From positions 1,581,001 to 1,645,000 of the forward strand of contig NZ_CP113864.1 in assembly GCF_026914285.1 (NCBI RefSeq): a stretch of DNA of 64,000 nt. Direction: 5' to 3'. Shown in pieces: positions 20,865 to 31,732 of this stretch; position 1 is the first letter of the stretch, and each line of letters opens with the position of its first letter. Source of the DNA: Caldicellulosiruptor naganoensis (lineage in GTDB: Bacteria > Bacillota > Thermoanaerobacteria > Caldicellulosiruptorales > Caldicellulosiruptoraceae). The notes under the pieces are model-generated. The model ran no database searches and was not told where the DNA came from. It was given only the letters and a program-made list of their open reading frames with translations. The translations under genes were made by a program, and so were the position numbers.

Positions 20865-21989
20865 TTATTTTGTCAATTTTTTGATGTCTTCAAACTCTAA
20901 TTTTAGCCTTTTTATGTCTTTATATGAGCTAATTTTTAACCTGAGTGGCACTTCTTTTATATTTTCCTGCTTTCTTTCCATCTCAATGCGCCTTAGCTCA
21001 ACATATCGAACGCCTATCGTAGAAGTCCACCTGAATACTGCATCTACTACATCTTCAAAACTTTCACTTTTCGCAATTACCCCAAGCTTATACGCAGGTC
21101 TTCCCTTTTTCATATAAATGGGAGTAAAATACACATCTAATGCACCGGCTTGCATTATCTTCTCAAGAGCAAGCGACAGATCCTCACCTGTCATATCATC
21201 AATGTTAGCAAATATCTCAAAGTATTTGCTACTCAAGTTTAGTTTTTTTTTTCCTATGATTGCCCTTACTATATTAGGAATAGGAAGGTCTTTTGTTCCA
21301 CTGCCATACCCAATTTTTTCTATCTGCATCCTTGGCATGTTCACAAAACCGTTTGAAATTGCTGCTGCAATCCCTATACCAGTCGGAGTTATCAGCTCAG
21401 TATCAATATCTACAGTTGCAATTGGAATACCATTTTGTCTTGCTATCTCCAAAACAGCAGGTGCCGGCACAGGGATTATTCCATGCATTGATTTTGTAAA
21501 TCCTCTTCCATCAGACAGTGGTGAGAACAAAACCTCTTGAGGCTTTAAATACTCTATACAAAGCGAAAATGCAACAATATCCACAATTGAGTCGTCAGCG
21601 CCTACCTCATGAAATGCAATCTCTTCAATGTCCATACCGTGAACAGTTGCTTCGGCCTTTGCAATCTTTTCAAAAATTCTGATTGACAAATCTTTTACAG
21701 CTTCTGGCAGCTTACTTTCTTGTAAAAGCTTTTTGATATCTTTAAAGGTTCTATGATGATGGTGATGGTGATGGTGAGCATGATCATCGTGATGATGCTG
21801 CAAAACATTTACAACAAAATTTTTGGCTTTAATACCGTTCACCATTTTTTCTTTAAGGTCTATTTCAACATCAAGCCCAAGCAAAGCTATATTTGACTTT
21901 ATATACTCAAAATCAACTCCCGCATCAATCAAAGAGCTAACCAGCATATCACCAGCAATTCCAGATGGTGCATCAAAATAGATAATCAT
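20865..21989 (-). CDS. larC: Nickel-pincer cofactor biosynthesis protein LarC
   Basis: LarC inserts nickel into the pyridinium bis-thiocarboxylate mononucleotide made by LarB and LarE. The normal family N-terminus YFDAPSGIAGDML begins at the ATG at 21989; an in-frame ATG at 22022 overlaps the larB stop and would add 11 residues. A histidine-rich stretch of about 14 residues (HHDDHAHHHHHHHHH, near residue 80) is probably for nickel handling. Later motifs include HEVGADDSIVDIVA and ANIDDMTGEDL. It is a single uninterrupted frame, unlike the frameshifted larC1/larC2 of lactobacilli. Confidence 0.92.
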   Translation of the reverse strand: MIIYFDAPSGIAGDMLVSSLIDAGVDFEYIKSNIALLGLDVEIDLKEKMVNGIKAKNFVVNVLQHHHDDHAHHHHHHHHRTFKDIKKLLQESKLPEAVKDLSIRIFEKIAKAEATVHGMDIEEIAFHEVGADDSIVDIVAFSLCIEYLKPQEVLFSPLSDGRGFTKSMHGIIPVPAPAVLEIARQNGIPIATVDIDTELITPTGIGIAAAISNGFVNMPRMQIEKIGYGSGTKDLPIPNIVRAIIGKKKLNLSSKYFEIFANIDDMTGEDLSLALEKIMQAGALDVYFTPIYMKKGRPAYKLGVIAKSESFEDVVDAVFRWTSTIGVRYVELRRIEMERKQENIKEVPLRLKISSYKDIKRLKLEFEDIKKLTK

Positions 21990-22018
21990 AGTCTTCTCAA
22001 ATCCCCTCTTTTTAAATT

Positions 22019-22780
22019 TCACAAATTCCCGTTTGCCAAAGAATTTATCATATGCGCAACAACTGCCGCACCAAACCCGTTGTCAATGTTAACAACTGCA
22101 ACACCATTTGCACACGAGTTTAGCATGGTAAGAAGCGCTGAAAGTCCTTTAAAGTTTGCTCCATACCCCACAGATGTTGGCACAGCAATCACAGGCCTTG
22201 ACACAAGCCCAGCAACAACAGATGCAAGCGCACCTTCCATCCCAGCAACTGCTACGACAGCGTTGGCTGACTGAATCTCATCAAGATGAGAAAATAGCCT
22301 GTGAATTCCCGCAACACCAACATCGTATATTCTTTTTACATTATTCCCCAAAATCTCCAAAATAACTGCTGCCTCTTCAGCTACTTTCAGGTCGGCAGTT
22401 CCAGCAGACACCACCGCTACATGGCCTTTGGGGTTTTTCTTTATCTCAACCCTTTTTGCACAGACAATTCTTGCAGCTTCATAATAGATTATATCCTCTT
22501 TTAGGTTTTCTTTTAGATATTCATAAAGTTCCTTGCTCGCACGCGTACCAATAATATTTACCTCTCCCTTTTCAATCATCCTTTCAAAAATCTTCAAAAC
22601 TTGCTGCTCAGTTTTCCCTTCACAAAAAACGACTTCAGACATACCTTGGCGAATCTTTCTGTGATGGTCTATCTTTGCAAAGTCAATATCTTCAAATGGA
22701 AGCCCAGAAAGCTTTTTGAGAGCATCATCAATAGAAAGCCTATTTTCCTTCACATCTTCCAATATCTTTCTTATGTCCAT
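22019..22780 (-). CDS. larB: Nickel-pincer cofactor biosynthesis protein LarB
   Basis: LarB carboxylates and hydrolyses nicotinic acid adenine dinucleotide, the first step to the nickel-pincer cofactor. Its C-terminal half resembles AIR carboxylase (PurE): HVAVVSAGTADLKVAEEAA, VVAVAGMEGALASVVAGLVSRPVIAVPTSVGYG. The frame opens at 22840, but the ATG at 22780 (MDIRKILEDVKENRLS) has GGAG eight bases upstream and gives the usual 253-residue length. It is in the larE-larB-larC operon. Confidence 0.93.
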   Translation of the reverse strand: MDIRKILEDVKENRLSIDDALKKLSGLPFEDIDFAKIDHHRKIRQGMSEVVFCEGKTEQQVLKIFERMIEKGEVNIIGTRASKELYEYLKENLKEDIIYYEAARIVCAKRVEIKKNPKGHVAVVSAGTADLKVAEEAAVILEILGNNVKRIYDVGVAGIHRLFSHLDEIQSANAVVAVAGMEGALASVVAGLVSRPVIAVPTSVGYGANFKGLSALLTMLNSCANGVAVVNIDNGFGAAVVAHMINSLANGNL

Positions 22781-22803
22781 ACCTTTCTCTCCGTTTCTAT
22801 ATT

Positions 22804-23616
22804 TTATTGTTGGTTCATGCTTCCCATCTTGTAGCCACACAGGTCAAGTGCGACAAATTTAAATCCAAAACTTTTAATTTTATTTGAAATATCTTTCATC
22901 AACTCTAAATCAAAAAATCTTGGAAGTTCCTCAAAATCAACCTCAATTCTGGCAATATCGTCATGGTGCCTAACTCGTACTTGTTTGAAGCCTTTTTCAA
23001 GCAAAACTTCTTCTGCCTTTTCAATCATCTCAAGTTTTTGCAAGGTTACTTGACTACCATAGGGTATACGGGTAACTAAACACGCCATTGATGGCTTATT
23101 AAAAGTAGGAAGACCAAATTCTTTTGATAAAAATCTTATCTCATCTTTTGTAAATCCAACCTCAAATAAAGGGCTTTTAATACCTCCTTCCTCCAAAGCT
23201 TTTCTGCCAGGCCGAAAATCTTTTAAGTCGTCTATGTTAGAACCTTCAACTATTTGGTTTAGTCTCAAGTTCTCTTTTAACTCTTTTAGTCTTTTTATCA
23301 AGTCCTTTTTACAATAATAGCACCTGAACATGTCATTTTTTAAAAAATCCTCATTAGCAAATATATCCCTCTCAAGCACAATTAGTTTTGCTCCGATAGC
23401 ACCAGCAAGTTTTTCTGCTTCTTGTTTTTCTCTTTTTGGACTTAAGGCAGAGTTTGAAAAAACAGCAACGCAATTTTCACCCAAAACATCATGGCAGACT
23501 TTTAATAAAAATGTAGAATCAACTCCCCCTGAAAACGCAACAAGTACGCTTTTGTAAGACTGTAAAAGATTTTTTAGTTTCTCAAGCTTCTCATAAGAAA
23601 GCTTTGGATCAACCAT
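22804..23616 (-). CDS. larE: Nickel-pincer cofactor sulfur transferase LarE
   Basis: LarE adenylates the dicarboxylate intermediate and donates sulfur twice. The PP-loop SGGVDS is at residues 29-34. Cys99 and Cys102 are in RCYYCK. Cys179 in KPSMACLVTRIPYG matches the sacrificial or cluster-binding cysteine of the family. The C-terminal LDLCGYKMGSMN is typical. It leads the larE-larB-larC set and follows the epimerase gene by 17 bases. The nickel enzyme itself (LarA, lactate racemase or relative) is not in this window. Confidence 0.93.
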   Translation of the reverse strand: MVDPKLSYEKLEKLKNLLQSYKSVLVAFSGGVDSTFLLKVCHDVLGENCVAVFSNSALSPKREKQEAEKLAGAIGAKLIVLERDIFANEDFLKNDMFRCYYCKKDLIKRLKELKENLRLNQIVEGSNIDDLKDFRPGRKALEEGGIKSPLFEVGFTKDEIRFLSKEFGLPTFNKPSMACLVTRIPYGSQVTLQKLEMIEKAEEVLLEKGFKQVRVRHHDDIARIEVDFEELPRFFDLELMKDISNKIKSFGFKFVALDLCGYKMGSMNQQ

Positions 23617-23633
23617 TATTCAAACCTTCCTTT

Positions 23634-24506
23634 TTATTCTTTTTTCAATACAATCGCAAATGTTGCTTTAAAAATATCATTTGGTTTTAAATAATAGTAC
23701 TTGTTTTGAAGATATCCTTCATGCTCTCCCATCCACGGTTCTATGCAAACAAAATCGTAGTCTTTTAAAGACCACACGACAATGTTTTTAAAGCTTTTGT
23801 CTTTTACGAGTAAAAGCTTTTTGTCCTTGTCAAGAGTAAACTCAATGCTATCGCTTCCAACATCAAAAAAATCAAGGTTGATCTCAGGTTTTGAAAAGTC
23901 AAGTTCTTTGTAATTTTCAAGGTCAACAAATTTCTTCTCAACATCATCAAAACATTTCTCGCAGTCAAGCTTTAGTGTAAACTCATCCTTGTTACACAGA
24001 AAATATGGATGAAACCCTGCATAAAATGGCAACTCTTCTCTGTCGTTGTTTTTTACAAGCATCTCAACAGCAAAAATTTCATCGTTTATTGTGTATTTGA
24101 TGAAAAGTTCAAAGTCATATGGATAAAATGCCTTTGTGAAGCTATTACTTGAAAGCTTTAATACTACTCCATTTTGAGAAAGCTCATCTATATAGCCTAC
24201 AACTTCCCAAGCAGCATCTCGTGCAAACCCGTGATTCTTCATGGAATACTCTTGACCTTTGAATGTAATTTTGCCGTCCACAACCCTTCCACATATAGGA
24301 AATAGAATAGGAATTCCGCCTCGAACATTCTTTGTCCTGTCAAACAACGTCTCTTTGTTAAGATACAGTATGTCTTTGCCACTTAAATTCAGTAAAACAA
24401 CAATTGCACCCCGTTCGGGTGCAACTGTAAAATATGAGTTTTTTGTCTTTGAGTATACTTTAATAAACTCCAGACCGTTTTCTGCAAAGCTTTCTACAAA
24501 ATCCAA
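23634..24506 (-). CDS. Aldose 1-epimerase family protein
   Basis: The protein has the galactose mutarotase-like fold: GAIVVLLNLSGKDILYLNKETLFD, RGGIPILFPICGRV, MKNHGFARDAAWEV and FYAGFHPYF, which provides the conserved histidine. The frame opens with ATG at 24536, overlapping guaB by 11 bases, but AAGGGAGG lies 8 bases before a TTG at 24506, which is therefore the more likely start. It may act on a hexose-6-phosphate or a free sugar anomer. It lies between guaB and larE and is probably co-transcribed with them. Confidence 0.82.
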   Translation of the reverse strand: MDFVESFAENGLEFIKVYSKTKNSYFTVAPERGAIVVLLNLSGKDILYLNKETLFDRTKNVRGGIPILFPICGRVVDGKITFKGQEYSMKNHGFARDAAWEVVGYIDELSQNGVVLKLSSNSFTKAFYPYDFELFIKYTINDEIFAVEMLVKNNDREELPFYAGFHPYFLCNKDEFTLKLDCEKCFDDVEKKFVDLENYKELDFSKPEINLDFFDVGSDSIEFTLDKDKKLLLVKDKSFKNIVVWSLKDYDFVCIEPWMGEHEGYLQNKYYYLKPNDIFKATFAIVLKKE

Positions 24507-24525
24507 GCTTTCTTCCTCCCTTTTT

Positions 24526-26022
<1,497 letters not shown>

Positions 26023-26547
26023 TTACCTGTAAACCTGGTAAGGCTTTTTCTGCAAAAATCTCTTAATTGCCTCGACAATCTCTTCATTTGGTTCAAACAA
26101 AATGCGTGTCTTTTTCCCATCGACGTTTGCAATTATAGCATACACGTTTTCTTCGCCTTTGTTAGAAGTGCAGTCAAACGACTGGACAATGCTTTTGTCA
26201 TTCTTTTGAGCGTTGTACATACTGCTATCTTTTGAGGATATGAAATAGTCAATCTTTCGAATGTCTAAAGACACAACCCTGCTTCGTTTCCTCTGGGCAA
26301 TAATCTTGTCTATGTCAAGATAGTAGTTTGTTACAGCATATTCAAACTCAATATTGTAGTTTTTTGAAAGATAGACTGCTCCCCAGATTGCCAAGACCAA
26401 AAGAACTGGGCCTAAGGTGTTTAGAATTGGAATGAAGAAGGTTGCAAGTCCTACAAGCACCCCGCCTATGATTATCAAAACCTGTTTTGCCTTTTCGCTT
26501 GAGGTCTTTCTTCTGACTATCAACTGTTCGTGAAATACATCATTCAT
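26023..26547 (-). CDS. DUF6106-type membrane protein
   Basis: The 174-residue protein starts with MNDVFHEQLIVRRKTSSEKAKQ, then two close hydrophobic segments (VLIIIGGVLVGLATFFI and LGPVLLVLAIWGAVYL, about 25-60), then a cytoplasmic beta-rich domain ending in KRFLQKKPYQVYR. This matches the DUF6106 family of unknown function in Clostridia. It lies between lepB and guaB on the same strand, 42 bases after lepB. Its C-terminal domain resembles PH-like domains, which is an impression only. Confidence 0.7.
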   Translation of the reverse strand: MNDVFHEQLIVRRKTSSEKAKQVLIIIGGVLVGLATFFIPILNTLGPVLLVLAIWGAVYLSKNYNIEFEYAVTNYYLDIDKIIAQRKRSRVVSLDIRKIDYFISSKDSSMYNAQKNDKSIVQSFDCTSNKGEENVYAIIANVDGKKTRILFEPNEEIVEAIKRFLQKKPYQVYR

Positions 26548-26588
26548 ATTTAAATATCAACCCTCCGCCTCGATTTATCTTTAAAAAA

Positions 26589-27146
26589 CTATTTTACAAT
26601 CCCTATTCTGGAAAGAGGCCATATTCTAAATTCAACCTTGCCAATAATATCATCACGGGGAACATACTTGTTTTCCCAGAATCGGCTGTCGTGTGAGTCG
26701 TTCCTGTTATCACCCATCATGAAATAATGCCCAGGTGGCACTTTATACGGTCCAAAGCTCCCTACCATTGGCTCTTTTAGATAGTTTTCCTTGTACACTT
26801 TTCCGTTGATGTACAAAATACCATCTTTTATCTCTATTGTATCGCCCGGAAGTCCAATTACCCTTTTGACATACAGTGTTTTTCTGTCGTCAGGGTACTT
26901 GAACACAACAATATCGCCTCGTTTTACATCTTGGATATGCAGAGCGTATCCAAGCTTGTACACAAACAACCTGTCATTGAGTTGAATTGTGTTTAGCATC
27001 GACCCTGTGGGAACAATTACAAGCGAAAAGACATATGTTCTTAAAATAAGGGCAACTAAAACTGCTCCGCCTATCCACAAAATCCATTCAATAACTTCTT
27101 TGAGTACTTTGTTTTGTAGTTTTAATGTTTGCTCTTCCATTTTCAT
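26589..27146 (-). CDS. lepB: Signal peptidase I
   Basis: The 185-residue protein is anchored by one N-terminal membrane helix (ILWIGGAVLVALILRTYVF). Catalytic Ser49 is in PTGSMLNTI and Lys94 in YVKRVIGLPGD; box E is GDNRNDSHDSR. It removes signal peptides from secreted proteins outside the membrane. AGGAG lies upstream of the ATG. Confidence 0.95.
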   Translation of the reverse strand: MKMEEQTLKLQNKVLKEVIEWILWIGGAVLVALILRTYVFSLVIVPTGSMLNTIQLNDRLFVYKLGYALHIQDVKRGDIVVFKYPDDRKTLYVKRVIGLPGDTIEIKDGILYINGKVYKENYLKEPMVGSFGPYKVPPGHYFMMGDNRNDSHDSRFWENKYVPRDDIIGKVEFRIWPLSRIGIVK

Positions 27147-27231
27147 GACCGTCTCCTTCTTTGCAAAAAATAGAATTAAAAGCTTAAATATAAGTTTAAA
27201 TGAATTTATTTATCAAGTCAATAATTAGAAG

Positions 27232-29595
27232 TTAGTCTCTCAGCTCAACAATGGTAACCCCTTGCTCACCTTCACCGTATGTTCCGTCTCTGAAAGACTT
27301 CACAAGCGGATGGCGTTTTAAAAAGTTCCTGATTGCCTGGCGTAACACCCCTGTGCCTTTCCCATGAATTATTGTAACTTGCTTCAGCCCGCTTGTGTAC
27401 GCATCATCTAAATACTTATCCACATCTAAAATTGCATCATCACTTGTCTTTCCCCTGACATCAATAGACAAATCAACTCTTTTTTCTTTGAGTTTGACGT
27501 TTTTAGAGGCTGTTTGATAAATTTTGTTTTCTTCCTCTTCTACCTCTTCAATATCAGAGATATTGACATTTAGCTTCATAATTCCTATCTGAACAGTCAA
27601 ATTTCCTTTTGAGTCGGGCAGGCTCTCGACAAACCCCACCGCATCAAAGCTTCTGACATACACTTTTTGACCTAATCGAATATTTTGCAGTGTTTTTTTG
27701 GTTTTGAACTCAGCTTCTTGTTTTTCCTGCTGTGATATGCTTTGAATCAACCTTTCATATTCTCTTTTTTTCTCTTCTAACTCCTTTAAAACCTCTTTTT
27801 CTTTTAAGTTTTCAGCAAGTTTTCGAAGGTCTTTAAAAAGATTTTCTATTTCATACTGTGCTCTTTCTACAATCTCTTTTGCCTCATTTATGGCCTTTTT
27901 GCGAATTCTCTCCTTCTCTTGATCAAACCTTTTTTTCTCCTCTTCATACGCCGCCTTTAAAGCTTGTGCTTCAAGCTTCAATTTCTGAGCAAGTTCAAGG
28001 TTTTCCTCAGCTTCTTTTCTCTTTTGTTCCATTTCGTTTATTATTCTGTCAAGATCAATTGTCTTTTGAGACAAATACCCTCTTGCCATCTCAACAATAC
28101 CTTTGTCAAGTCCAAGATTGGATGAAATTACAAGTGCATTGCTCCTTCCAGGAATTCCTATCAAAAGCCTGTACGTAGGCTTTAGGGTTTTTACATCAAA
28201 CTCACAAGAAGCGTTTTCAAACCGATCTTCTTGCTGAGCAAATATTTTTAGCTCACCATAGTGTGTTGTAGCTATCACCTTGCTGCCCTTCTCAGAAAGA
28301 TATTTCAAGATTGCTTTCGCCAAAGCTGCACCTTCTTCAGGGTCTGTACCTGCTCCAATCTCATCTAATAGCACAAGAGTTTTATCATCTGCATTTTTTG
28401 TTATTTCAATGATGTTTTTCATATGTGCCGAAAATGTGGAAAGGCTCTGGACTATACTTTGATCATCTCCAATATCAGCAAAAATCTTTTGAAATATGCA
28501 AAGCTGGGAGCCTTCATCTGCTGGGATGAATATTCCGCTCTGGCAAAGAAGACAAAAAAGCCCTACCGTCTTTAGTGTTACAGTCTTTCCACCTGTGTTG
28601 GGGCCTGTTATTATAAGAACGTCGAAGTCTTTGCCTAAATGAATATCAATAGGAACAACCTTGTCTTTTTGTATTAATGGATGCCGAGCTTTTTTGAGAT
28701 TTATAATGCCATCTGTAGTTATTATTGGTTTGCTTGCGTTCATTTCTTTTGCCCAAATAGCTTTCGTAAATACTATGTCAAGCTCAACAAGTGCATAAAA
28801 AGATGTTTCAATTTCCTCACAATAGCTTGCTATCAAAGAGGATATCTCTTGCAAAATTCTCTCTATTTCCTCTTTTTCTTGATTTTTTAAAATTCTGATT
28901 TGATTTGATATCTCAACACAAACAAAAGGCTCAACAAATAAAGTTGCACCTGTTGCTGACTGGTCATGGATAATTCCTTTCACTTCATTTCTAAACTCTG
29001 CCTTAACAGGAAGTAAGAGCTTTTCGCCTCTGATTGTTATAATTGGCTCTTGTAAAAACCTTTGGATTTTTGGGTCGCGAATCATGCTATTTAGTTCATC
29101 TCTTATTCTACTCTCAAGTTTTCTAATCCTATCTCTTATTTCCTTTAACCTTGGTGATGCAGTATCTAAGATTTCATCTGCTGTTAAAAATGTCTGGTCA
29201 ATTCTTGAGATTACTTCTTTTAAATTTACAAGTCTTTTTTTCATACTTTCAAGAAAACTAAAGTCTTGTGTGTAAGAAAGATAAGTTCGCATCTCATAAG
29301 AAAGTTTCAACACTTTTCCAATTTGCAAAATCTCTTGTGGATTTAAAGTTGCCCCAAGCTTTGATTTCTTAAGGCTTGGCAGTATATTTTCAAACTCCAA
29401 AGTTGGTGGATTTCCATACTTTAGAACGTACCTGTAGCCTTCATCGACCTTATTAAGTTCATTTTCTATATCTGCAACATTGGTTGATGGAATGAGGTTT
29501 TCAAAATATTCCTTTGCTGGAGTTGACTTTGCCATGTTTTTTAAAATCTCAATTATCTTGTCATACTCCAACGCTTTGAGTGTCTTTTGGTTCAA
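27232..29595 (-). CDS. mutS2: Endonuclease MutS2
   Basis: The 787-residue protein lacks the mismatch-recognition domain of MutS. The core domain is followed by the ATPase (GPNTGGKTVTLKTVG, Walker B LVLLDEIGAGTDPEEGAAL), a long coiled coil (about 510-630), a KOW-like segment, and a C-terminal Smr nuclease domain (SIDVRGKTSDDAILDVDKYLDDAYTSGLKQVTIIHGKGTGVLR). It suppresses homologous recombination and, in Bacillota, rescues collided ribosomes. TTG start. An extended -10 promoter lies at 29640-29645. Confidence 0.95.
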   Translation of the reverse strand: MNQKTLKALEYDKIIEILKNMAKSTPAKEYFENLIPSTNVADIENELNKVDEGYRYVLKYGNPPTLEFENILPSLKKSKLGATLNPQEILQIGKVLKLSYEMRTYLSYTQDFSFLESMKKRLVNLKEVISRIDQTFLTADEILDTASPRLKEIRDRIRKLESRIRDELNSMIRDPKIQRFLQEPIITIRGEKLLLPVKAEFRNEVKGIIHDQSATGATLFVEPFVCVEISNQIRILKNQEKEEIERILQEISSLIASYCEEIETSFYALVELDIVFTKAIWAKEMNASKPIITTDGIINLKKARHPLIQKDKVVPIDIHLGKDFDVLIITGPNTGGKTVTLKTVGLFCLLCQSGIFIPADEGSQLCIFQKIFADIGDDQSIVQSLSTFSAHMKNIIEITKNADDKTLVLLDEIGAGTDPEEGAALAKAILKYLSEKGSKVIATTHYGELKIFAQQEDRFENASCEFDVKTLKPTYRLLIGIPGRSNALVISSNLGLDKGIVEMARGYLSQKTIDLDRIINEMEQKRKEAEENLELAQKLKLEAQALKAAYEEEKKRFDQEKERIRKKAINEAKEIVERAQYEIENLFKDLRKLAENLKEKEVLKELEEKKREYERLIQSISQQEKQEAEFKTKKTLQNIRLGQKVYVRSFDAVGFVESLPDSKGNLTVQIGIMKLNVNISDIEEVEEEENKIYQTASKNVKLKEKRVDLSIDVRGKTSDDAILDVDKYLDDAYTSGLKQVTIIHGKGTGVLRQAIRNFLKRHPLVKSFRDGTYGEGEQGVTIVELRD

Positions 29596-29639
29596 CTTTC
29601 AAAACCCCTTCTTATATGAATTTAAGTTCTCAAGTTTTA

Positions 29640-29645
29640 ATTATA
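29640..29645 (-). promoter_or_regulatory. Extended -10 element of mutS2
   Basis: On the minus strand TGGTATAAT occurs about 45 bases before the mutS2 start. There is no good -35 box, in line with an extended -10 promoter. Confidence 0.5.
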
Positions 29646-29660
29646 CCACAAAACAAAAGC

Positions 29661-29691
29661 GGGCTGTCTTCATAATTCATGAAAACAGCCC
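29661..29691 (-). terminator. Terminator after the HEPN/MNT pair
   Basis: A stem of GGGCTGTCTTCAT with ATGAAAACAGCCC (one mismatch) and a 5-nt loop precedes a T-rich run on the minus strand. Confidence 0.75.
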
Positions 29692-29705
29692 CTAACATTT
29701 TCTTT

Positions 29706-30110
29706 TTATTTTTCTTTAAAATGCTCGCAAATAAACCTTTCAACTTCTTTAATGAAAAATTCAGCATTTTTCAGTTGATTTTCTGCTTGGTCTCTTGACA
29801 CCATATAAAAATCATCATAGTCACATCTTTCTCTTAATTTAAATGCCGAAGCTACTATTTTATAGAGTTCTTTGCTAAATTTCTCAGTATGAATAAAATG
29901 CTGATTAAAATATGCTATTACACCTGAATGTCTTTTCGAATCAAATTTGTTTATTGCATTAACGGCTCGAATCGCATGAAATATTGCATAATAAGACCTA
30001 TTAATAGAAGCTTTGTAAAGTCCATTCTCATAATTTACTTTAGCAGCTTTTAAATCTTCTTTGGCTTTTTCCAGACGATAAAATGAAAGAGCTTTAATAT
30101 ACTCATCCAT
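29706..30110 (-). CDS. HEPN-domain protein (probable toxin of a HEPN/MNT pair)
   Basis: The protein of about 134 residues fits the HEPN family: LEKAKEDLKAAKVNYENGLYKASINRSYYAIFHAIRAV, then KRHSGVIAYFNQHF, then LRERCDYDDFYMVS. A TTG frame start lies at 30119, but the ATG at 30110 has AAGGGAT eight bases upstream and is preferred. It overlaps the nucleotidyltransferase gene by 8 bases. HEPN/MNT pairs act as toxin-antitoxin modules in which the MNT partner adenylylates the HEPN RNase. It lacks the RX4HXY motif of the DUF86 branch, so whether this subtype cleaves RNA is not settled. Confidence 0.82.
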   Translation of the reverse strand: MDEYIKALSFYRLEKAKEDLKAAKVNYENGLYKASINRSYYAIFHAIRAVNAINKFDSKRHSGVIAYFNQHFIHTEKFSKELYKIVASAFKLRERCDYDDFYMVSRDQAENQLKNAEFFIKEVERFICEHFKEK

Positions 30111-30450
30111 ACAATACAATCCCTTCGTTCTCTATATTTTTATAGTAAGGTAAGATTTCTTTATATTGCATATATCTCTGATAACTGATGTCTACTATAG
30201 AAATTAATTTCAAGCTTCTATATCCAATTTCACTTATTATTTCATCCAACTTATTTTCATAGTCTTTTAACGCTTGCTCGTCCTCATCAACTAATACCGC
30301 TATATCAATATCAGATTCTTCATTTTGAGTTCCTTTAGCATATGAACCATAGAGGACTATTTTTTTTAGTTTATCACCATATAATTCTTTTAACTCTTCA
30401 ACCACTTTATTAATAACATCTTGGTAATTTTCCAGTTTGATATCACTCAC
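30103..30450 (-). CDS. MNT-type nucleotidyltransferase (probable antitoxin)
   Basis: The 115-residue minimal nucleotidyltransferase has GS at 35-36 and the metal aspartates Asp47 and Asp49 in GSYAKGTQNEESDIDIAVLVD. It is coupled to the HEPN gene by overlap. It starts 22 bases after proA, so the pair rides on the proBA operon. Confidence 0.85.
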   Translation of the reverse strand: MSDIKLENYQDVINKVVEELKELYGDKLKKIVLYGSYAKGTQNEESDIDIAVLVDEDEQALKDYENKLDEIISEIGYRSLKLISIVDISYQRYMQYKEILPYYKNIENEGIVLYG

Positions 30451-30472
30451 AACAAATCAACTCCAATTTCTT

Positions 30473-31732
30473 CTATTCTCTTACCTGCCCGCTTCCATAG
30501 ATAATGTATTTTATAGTTGTGAGCTCTTTTAGTCCCATAGGACCTCTTGCGTGAAGCTTTTGAGTAGAGATTCCAATTTCTGCACCAAAGCCAAATTCAA
30601 ATCCGTCTGTGAATCTTGTTGAGGCGTTTACATAACAAGCTGCCGCATCAACCAAGTCCAAAAACTTTTGTGCATTGAAATAATCCCTTGTAACAATTGC
30701 CTCTGAGTGTTTCGAACCGTACTTATTTATGTGTTCTATTGCCGCATCAACACTATCAACAACCTTCACACCTATTATCAAATCCAAATACTCTGTGTAC
30801 CAGTCATCTTCAGTTGCCTCTTTTACCTCAATACCATTTTTCTTGCAGATTTCAACTGTCTTGCTACAACCTCTTATTTCAACACCTTTTGACATAAGTT
30901 CCCTTACAATCATTGGCAAAAAGCTCTCTGCTATATTTTTGTGGACAAGGAGCTTTTCAGCTGCATTGCAAACACCGGGCCGCTGTGTTTTCGCGTTAAC
31001 TACAATTCTTTTTGCCATCTCAAAATCAGCACTCTCATCGACAAACACATGGCAGTTGCCAACACCTGTTTCAATTACAGGCACAGTTGCATTTTGAACA
31101 ACTGTCTTTATCAAATTTGCTCCCCCGCGCGGAATCAAAAGGTCTAAATATTCATTGAGCTTCATCATAGCCACTGCTGTCTCTCTTGATGTATCCTCTA
31201 CAATCTCTATGCTACCTTCATCAATCCCTGCTTCAATCAATCCCTCTTTCATTGTCTTGACAAGTGCGATGTTAGAATTTATAGCTTCTGAGCCGCCTCG
31301 CAAAAGAACGCTATTTCCTGCTTTTAAACACAGCACAGCTGCGTCAACTGTCACATTTGGACGTGCCTCATAGATTATACCAATTGCCCCAATTGGTACT
31401 CTTTTTTGTCCAATAATAAGCCCATTTGGGCGCTTCCACATAGAAATAACCTCGCCAACAGGATCTGGAAGCTTTATAACATCTTCTATTCCCTTGCAAA
31501 TCTGTCTTATTCTATCTTCTGTTAGTTTTAGCCTGTCTAAAAGCGCACCCTTTATACCTTTGTTTTGTGCATTTTCCATGTCTTTTTGGTTTTCAACAAG
31601 AATGTATTCCATGTTATCTAAAATCTTTTTTGATATGCAGCTCAAGGCAAGGTTTTTCTGGCTTTCAGAAAGATTCATAAGTTTTTTTGAAGCCTCTTTC
31701 ACCTTTTTTGCTTTGTAAATCAAGTCACTCAT
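30473..31732 (-). CDS. proA: Gamma-glutamyl phosphate reductase
   Basis: ProA reduces glutamyl phosphate to glutamate semialdehyde with NADPH, the second step of proline synthesis. The protein has 419 residues. GAIGIIYEARPNVTVDAA and VLLRGGSEAINSN are cofactor-binding motifs, and the catalytic cysteine is in KTQRPGVCNAAEKLLVH. It overlaps proB by ATGA. Confidence 0.97.
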   Translation of the reverse strand: MSDLIYKAKKVKEASKKLMNLSESQKNLALSCISKKILDNMEYILVENQKDMENAQNKGIKGALLDRLKLTEDRIRQICKGIEDVIKLPDPVGEVISMWKRPNGLIIGQKRVPIGAIGIIYEARPNVTVDAAVLCLKAGNSVLLRGGSEAINSNIALVKTMKEGLIEAGIDEGSIEIVEDTSRETAVAMMKLNEYLDLLIPRGGANLIKTVVQNATVPVIETGVGNCHVFVDESADFEMAKRIVVNAKTQRPGVCNAAEKLLVHKNIAESFLPMIVRELMSKGVEIRGCSKTVEICKKNGIEVKEATEDDWYTEYLDLIIGVKVVDSVDAAIEHINKYGSKHSEAIVTRDYFNAQKFLDLVDAAACYVNASTRFTDGFEFGFGAEIGISTQKLHARGPMGLKELTTIKYIIYGSGQVRE

